This document shows positions 57,895-64,000 of a stretch of 64,000 nt of DNA, piece by piece. Origin of the DNA: Mactromeris polynyma (lineage: Eukaryota; Mollusca; Bivalvia; Venerida; Mactridae); assembly GCA_032209605.1 (NCBI GenBank), contig JASFXZ010000004.1, forward strand, positions 33,080,401 through 33,144,400. The letters are read 5' to 3'. Position 1 is the first letter of the stretch; each line of letters opens with the position of its first letter. The position numbers were made by a program, and so were the translations under genes. Below the pieces are notes generated by a model. The model saw only the letters and a list, made by a program, of their open reading frames with translations. It ran no database searches and was not told the DNA's origin.

Positions 57895-60800
57895 GTCCTA
57901 CCATGATATATATGTATAATGTGGTTCTGCCATGATATATATATATAATGAGGTTCTGTCATGATATATATGTATACAGTGGTTCTGCCATGATAAATAT
58001 GTATACAATGGTTCTGCCATGATATATATGTATACAGTGGTTCTACCATAATAAATATGTATACAGTGGTTCTGTCATGATAAATATCTATACAGTGGTT
58101 CTACCATGATAAATATGTATACAGTGGTTCTGTCATGATAAATATGTATACAATGGTTCTGCCATGATAAATATGTATACAATGGTTCTGCCATGATATA
58201 TATGTATACTGAGGTTCTGCCATGATAAATATGTATACAGTGGTTCTGCCATGATAAATATGTATACAGTGGTTCTGCCATGATAAATATGTATACAGTG
58301 GTTCTGCCATGATAAATATGTATACAGTGGTTCTGCCATGATAAATATGTATACAATGGTTCTGTCATGATAAATATGTATACAGTGGTTCTGCCATGAT
58401 AAATATGTATACAATGGTTCTGTCATGATAAATATGTATACAATGGTTCTGCCATGATAAATATGTATACAGTGGTTCTGCCATGATAAATATGTATACA
58501 ATGGTTCTGTCATGATAAATATGTATACAATGGTTCTGCCATGATAAATATGTATACAATGGTTCTGTCATGATAAATATGTATACAATGGTTCTGTCAT
58601 GATAAATATGTATACAATGGTTCTGCCATGATAAATATGTATACAGTGGTTCTGCCATGATAAATATGTATACAATGGTTCTGTCATGATAAATATGTAT
58701 ACAATGGTTCTGTCATGATAAATATGTATACAATGGTTCTGTCATGATAAATATGTATACAATGGTTCTGCCATGATAAATATGTATACAGTGGTTCTGC
58801 CATGATAAATATGTATACAATGGTTCTGTCATGATAAATATGTATACAATGGTTCTGCCATGATAAATATGTATACAGTGGTTCTGCCATGATAAATATG
58901 TATACAGTGGTTCTGCCATGATAAATATGTATACAGTGGTTCTGCCATGATAAATATGTATACAATGGTTCTGTCATGATAAATATGTATACAATGGTTC
59001 TGTCATGATAAATATGTATACAATGGTTCTGCCATGATAAATATGTATACAGTGGTTCTGCCATGATAAATATGTATACAATGGTTCTGCCATGATAAAT
59101 ATGTATACAATGGTTCTGCCATGATAAATATGTATACAGTGGTTCTGCCATGATAAATATGTATACAATGGTTCTGTCATGATAAATATGTATACAATGG
59201 TTCTGTCATGATAAATATGTATACAATGGTTCTGTCATGATAAATATGTATACAATGGTTCTGCCATGATAAATATGTATACAGTGGTTCTGCCATGATA
59301 AATATGTATACAGTGGTTCTGCCATGATAAATATGTATACAGTGGTTCTGCCATGATAAATATGTATACAGTGGTTCTGCCATGATAAATATGTATACAA
59401 TGGTTCTGCCATGATATATATGTATAATGAGGTTCTGCCATGATATATATTTATTATGAGGATCTGCCATGATATATATGTATAATGGGTCCTACCATAA
59501 TATATATGTATAATGAGGTTATGTCATGATATATATGTATAATGAGGTTCTGCCATGATATATATCAATAATGGGATTTTGCCACGATATATATGTATAA
59601 TGGGGTCCTACCATAATATATATGTATAATGGGGTTCTGTCATGATATATATGTACATGTATAATGGGTTTCTGCCATGATATATATGTATAATGGGCTT
59701 CTGCCATGATATATATGTATAATAAGGTTCAGCCAATATATATATGTATACAGTGGTTCTGCCATGATATATATGTATACTTTGGTTCTGCCAATATATA
59801 TATGTATACAGTGGTTCTGCCATGATATATATGTATACTTTGGTTCTGCCAATATATATATGTATAATGTGGTTCTGCCATGATATATATGTATACAGTG
59901 GTTCTGCCATGATATATATGTATACTTTGGTTCTGCCAATATATATATGTATACAGTGGTTCTGCCATGATATATATGTATACTTTGGTTCTGCCAATAT
60001 ATATATGTATAATGTGGTTCTGCCAATATATATATGTAAAATGTGGTTCTGCCATGATATATATGTATAATAAGGTTCAGCCAATATATATATGTATACA
60101 GTGGTTCTGCCATGATATATATGTATACTTTGGTTCTGCCAATATATATATGTATACAGTGGTTCTGCCATGATATATATGTATACTTTGGTTCTGCCAA
60201 TATATATATGTATAATGTGGTTCTGCCAATATATATGTATACTTTGGTTCTGCCAATATATATATGTATAATGTGGTTCTGCCATGATATATATGTATAC
60301 TTTGGTTCTGCCATGATATATATGTATACTTTGGTTCTGCCAATATATATATGTATAATGTGGTTCTGCCAATATATATATGTATAATGTGGTTCTGCCA
60401 TGATATATATGTATAATGTGGTTCTGCCAATATATATATGTATAATGTGGTTCTGCCAATATATATATGTATAATGTGGTTCTGCCATGATATATATGTA
60501 TAATGTGGTTCTGCCAATATATATATGTATAATGTGGTTCTGCCATGATATATATGTATAATGTGGTTCTGCCAATATATATATGTATAATGTGGTTCTG
60601 CCAATATATATATGTATAATGTGGTTCTGCCATGATATATATGTATAATGTGGTTCTGCCAATATATATATGTATAATGTGGTTCTGCCATGATATATAT
60701 GTATAATGTGGTTCTGCCAATATATATATGTATAATGTGGTTCTGCCATGATATATATGTATAATGTGGTTCTGCCAATATATATATATGTATAATGTGG

Positions 60801-60995
60801 TTCTGCCATGATATATATGTATAATGTGGTTCTGCCATGATATATATGTATAAAGTGGTTCTGCCATGATATATATGTATAATGTGGTTCTGCCAATATA
60901 TATATATGTATAATGTGGTTCTGCCATGATATATATGTATAATGTGGTTCTGCCAATATATATATATGTATAATGTGGTTCTGCCATGATATATA
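57895..60995. repeat. 29-bp minisatellite, segment 2, 3.1 kb
   Basis: About 105 units. The left part is mostly TGGTTCTGCCATGATAAATA with TGTATACAG or TGTATACAA; the right part is mixed TGGTTCTGCCAATATATATA with TGTATAATG. The unit is stop-free in all three minus-strand frames, so reading frames cycle through three units and give a false 29-residue repeat (AEPLYTYLSWQNHCIHIYHG) over up to 480 codons. Confidence 0.95.
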
Positions 60996-61724
60996 TGTAC
61001 AAGAAATGCATTGATGCAAAGCATCCAAGGGCGCCGCAAAACTGGTACACAATGTTTTGGAATAGCGTAATTGCGGGAAAATGTTTTGGAATAGTCCAAT
61101 TTCATACTATAATTGGCGTGTATTTCCTTTTAAACACCGTAACTTGCATAAATATCCACGTTACAAGTACCAATGTGTTAATATTGATATAAGTAAATTG
61201 AAAATGAAGTTTTTTTATAATTATTAATTTTTTATTTTATCTTCGACACCTAACACACATGCTGTTTATGTAGAATCGTCCGTTTTGGAATAATCCATTT
61301 TCACACTCTCATTGGTGTGTATTTCCTTTTTAACACCGTAACTTGCATAAATATCCACGTTACAAGTACCACTGTGTTAATATTGATTTAAGTAAAGTGA
61401 AAATGAAGATTTTTTATAATTAATATTTTATTATTTTATCTTCGACACCTAACAGACATGCTGTTTATGTAGAATCGTCCTATTTTTCGGGGACCAGCAA
61501 GTATTTATCATAAACATATCGTTTTAACTTCGTAAAAGACATTTATTCGACAATACAAATGCATTAGAAATATTTTATTTCTAAATCATAGAAATACAAA
61601 AAGTAACGTGTAATATTTACTGCAGTTTAACCCTTAATAAAAAAATAGATTCAGTTATAAATAGATGCTCCTACCATAGTCTCAAAAATTTCGTGATTCC
61701 ATTAAAGGCCCCGCCAATAATCAG
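60996..61724. repeat. Island in the 29-bp array with a 199-bp tandem duplication
   Basis: 61083-61281 and 61282-61480 are two copies of a 199-bp unit beginning GTTTTGGAATAGTCCAATTT or GTTTTGGAATAATCCATTTT and ending GTAGAATCGTCC. They differ at about a dozen sites. No gene is seen. Confidence 0.85.
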
Positions 61725-62475
61725 GTTCTGCCAATATATATATGTATACTTTGGTTCTGCCAATATGTTTATGTATAATGTGGTTCTGCCAATATATATA
61801 TGTATAATGTGGTTCTGCCAATATATATATGTATAATGTGGTTCTGCCAATATATATATGTATACTGAGGTTCTGCCATGATATATATGTATAATGAGGT
61901 TCTGCCAATATATATATGTGTACTGTGGTTCTGCCAATATATATATGTATACTGAGGTTCTGCCATGATATATATGTATAATGAGGTTCTGCCAATATAT
62001 ATATGTATACTGAGGTTCTGCCATGATATATATGTATAATGTGGTTCTGCCAATATATATATGTATACTGAGGTTCTGCCAATATATATATGTATACTGA
62101 GGTTCTGCCATGATATATATGTATAATGAGGTTCTGCCAATATATATATGTATACTGAGGTTCTGCCATGATATATATGTATAATGTGGTTCTGCCAATA
62201 TATATATGTATAATGAGGTTCTGCCATGATATATATGTATACTGAGGTTCTGCCAATATATAGATGTATAATGAGGTTCTGCCAATATATAAATGTATAA
62301 TGTGGTACTGCCATGATATATATGTATAATGAGGCTCTGCTAATATATATATGTGTAATGTGGTACTGCCATGATATATATGTATATTGAGGCTCTGCTA
62401 ATATATATATGTATACTGTGGTTCTGCCATGATATATATGTATAATAAGGTTCAGCCAATATATATATTTATAAT
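61725..62475. repeat. 29-bp minisatellite, segment 3
   Basis: About 26 units, mostly GGTTCTGCCAATATATATAT with GTATACTGA or GTATAATGA. It decays at the right end (GGCTCTGCTAATATATATAT). Confidence 0.93.
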
Positions 62476-63169
62476 ACTGCAAATAAAAATCCAGTAATTT
62501 CATTGGTTAAAGGCTCGCGTATAGTATTCTATATACACGGCGCTGACAGGATATATGACGTGCGAACTAATTTCCCCTTCATGCGTCTCGTGACCATTTT
62601 CGCTGACGGCTCGACTCGAAAACTTTTATCTCTTGATGTCCGCAAGTTACTACAAATTGACAATTGATCTTCATACATGATTCAATAAATATTTAACAGA
62701 TTACATGTGTGCTTGTATTAATATTAAAAACGATAGATTTTTGAAGGTGTGTGCCAAATTCAGCTCGATAAAATCCATTGTGATCAGACGCTTGAAAATA
62801 AAAAATTAGAGTGCAAGCGCGCGCTTAGCCATGTGTATCGAGGTACCTTACGGGGTAATGCAATTAATTTTCAGGCAATATAACGTGTGAGTGAAATAAA
62901 AATATTTAATCTACAGCAAGTAATTCCCGATATGTTTTAAAAGGAAAACGTTTTAATTACTGATATTATACATTACTAAAACACTCTAAACAATTTTATG
63001 AACCTAAAAACAGCAAAAATGCACATATCTTATTCTAAGATCGAGAGCTAGGCATTGAAACATCGCTTGTTTAGCTAATGAAAACACGGTTTGCAGTAAT
63101 ATAAATTCGTTATACTGGTTGTTGACAGGGTATATTGCCCCATATACCCTGTCAACAACCTGTATAACT
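62476..63169. other. Second island in the 29-bp array, ending in a long hairpin
   Basis: Single-copy sequence. At its right edge, 63109-63135 and 63142-63168 are inverted copies of 27 bp with one mismatch and a 6-base loop (TGCCCC); the arm core is GGTTGTTGACAGGGTATAT. The minisatellite resumes at once. No coding sequence is recognised. Confidence 0.8.
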
Positions 63170-64000
63170 AATAGTATACTGTGGTTCTGCCAAAATATAT
63201 AGGTATACTCTGGTTCTGCCATGATATATATGTATACAGTGGTTCTGCCATGATATATATGTATAATGTGGTTTTGCCAATATATATATATGTATACTTT
63301 GGTTCGGCCATGATATATATGTATAATGCGGTTCTGCCATGATATATATGTATAATAAGGTGCTGCCAATATATATATGTATACTTTGGTTCTGCCATGA
63401 TATATATGTATAATAAGGTTCTGCCAATATATATATGTATACTTTGGTTCTGCCAATATATATATGTATACTTTGGTTCTGCCAATAAATATATGTATAC
63501 TTTGGTTCTGCCAATATAGATATGTATACTGTGGTTCTGCCATGATATATATGTATAATGTGGTTCTGCCAATATATATATGTATACTTTGGTTCTGCCA
63601 ATATATATATGTATAATGTGGTTCTGCCAATATATATATGTATAATGTGGTTCTGCCAATATATATATGTATACTGTGGTTCTGCCAATATATATATGTA
63701 TACAGTGGTTCTGCCATGATATATATGTATACTGTGGTTCTGCCAATATATATATGTATACAGTGGTTCTGCCATGATATATATGTATACTGTGGTTCTG
63801 CCAATATATATATGTATACTGTGGTTCTGCCATGATATATATGTATACTGTGGTTCTGCCAATATATATATGTATACTGTGGTTCTGCCAATATATATAT
63901 GTATAATGTGGTTCTGCCAATATATATATGTATACTTTGGTTCTGCCAATATATATATGTATACTTTGGTTCTGCCAATATATATGTATAATGTGGTTCT
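63170..64000. repeat. 29-bp minisatellite, segment 4, runs off the window
   Basis: About 28 units (TGGTTCTGCCAATATATATA with TGTATACTG or TGTATACTT). The array continues past the right edge, so the next C3 exon must lie beyond it. Confidence 0.93.

Noticed and set aside
59608..61052. 480-codon minus-strand ORFs of 29-residue repeats
   Set aside because: A 29-bp unit that is stop-free in all frames explains them fully.

Overview
The window is animal nuclear DNA, most likely from a mollusc and probably a bivalve. It is AT-rich, its genes are split by many GT-AG introns, and it carries Harbinger, Ngaro, LINE and MITE families, many minisatellites, and repeats built on AGGTCA half-sites of a kind common in bivalve genomes. 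The species call is an inference.

The only clear host gene is a plus-strand complement C3-like (thioester-protein family) gene. I traced 20 phase-compatible exons from 14746 to 55993, about 885 codons. In order they encode the end of MG1, MG2-MG6, a KRKKR beta/alpha cleavage site, an anaphylatoxin-like domain with an unusual cysteine pattern, an Ala-Arg site like that used by C3 convertases, and the start of the alpha chain. The signal peptide with most of MG1, and the thioester, CUB and C345C regions, are not in the window.

Layout. 1-9258: a 37-bp minisatellite split by a Harbinger transposon (a MYB-like gene plus a broken transposase gene), then a 48-bp array. 9935-14480: a 33/34-bp minisatellite running up to the first visible C3 exon. 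14746-18615: seven C3 exons with MITEs between them. 18616-32320: a 13.7-kb intron holding an apparently intact Ngaro-type tyrosine-recombinase retrotransposon (19607-27439) and a 42-bp minisatellite. 32321-46854: eight C3 exons, with a 39-bp satellite, a 200-N gap, 2.1 kb made only of A and T, a second Harbinger nested in a MITE, a LINE tail and a 40-bp minisatellite in the introns. 46855-55993: MITEs, AGGTCA repeats and the five alpha-chain exons. 56517-64000: a 29-bp minisatellite interrupted by a LINE reverse-transcriptase fragment and two islands, running off the end.

The most interesting pattern is that several intronic minisatellites have units resembling the 5' edge of the C3 exon immediately downstream: 33-bp with exon 14746, 39-bp with exon 36780, 40-bp with exon 44852, and more weakly 42-bp with exon 32321. 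This suggests that arrays grew repeatedly from exon or splice-acceptor sequence inside one immune gene. The very long repeat ORFs in these arrays follow from stop-free repeat units and are not called as genes.
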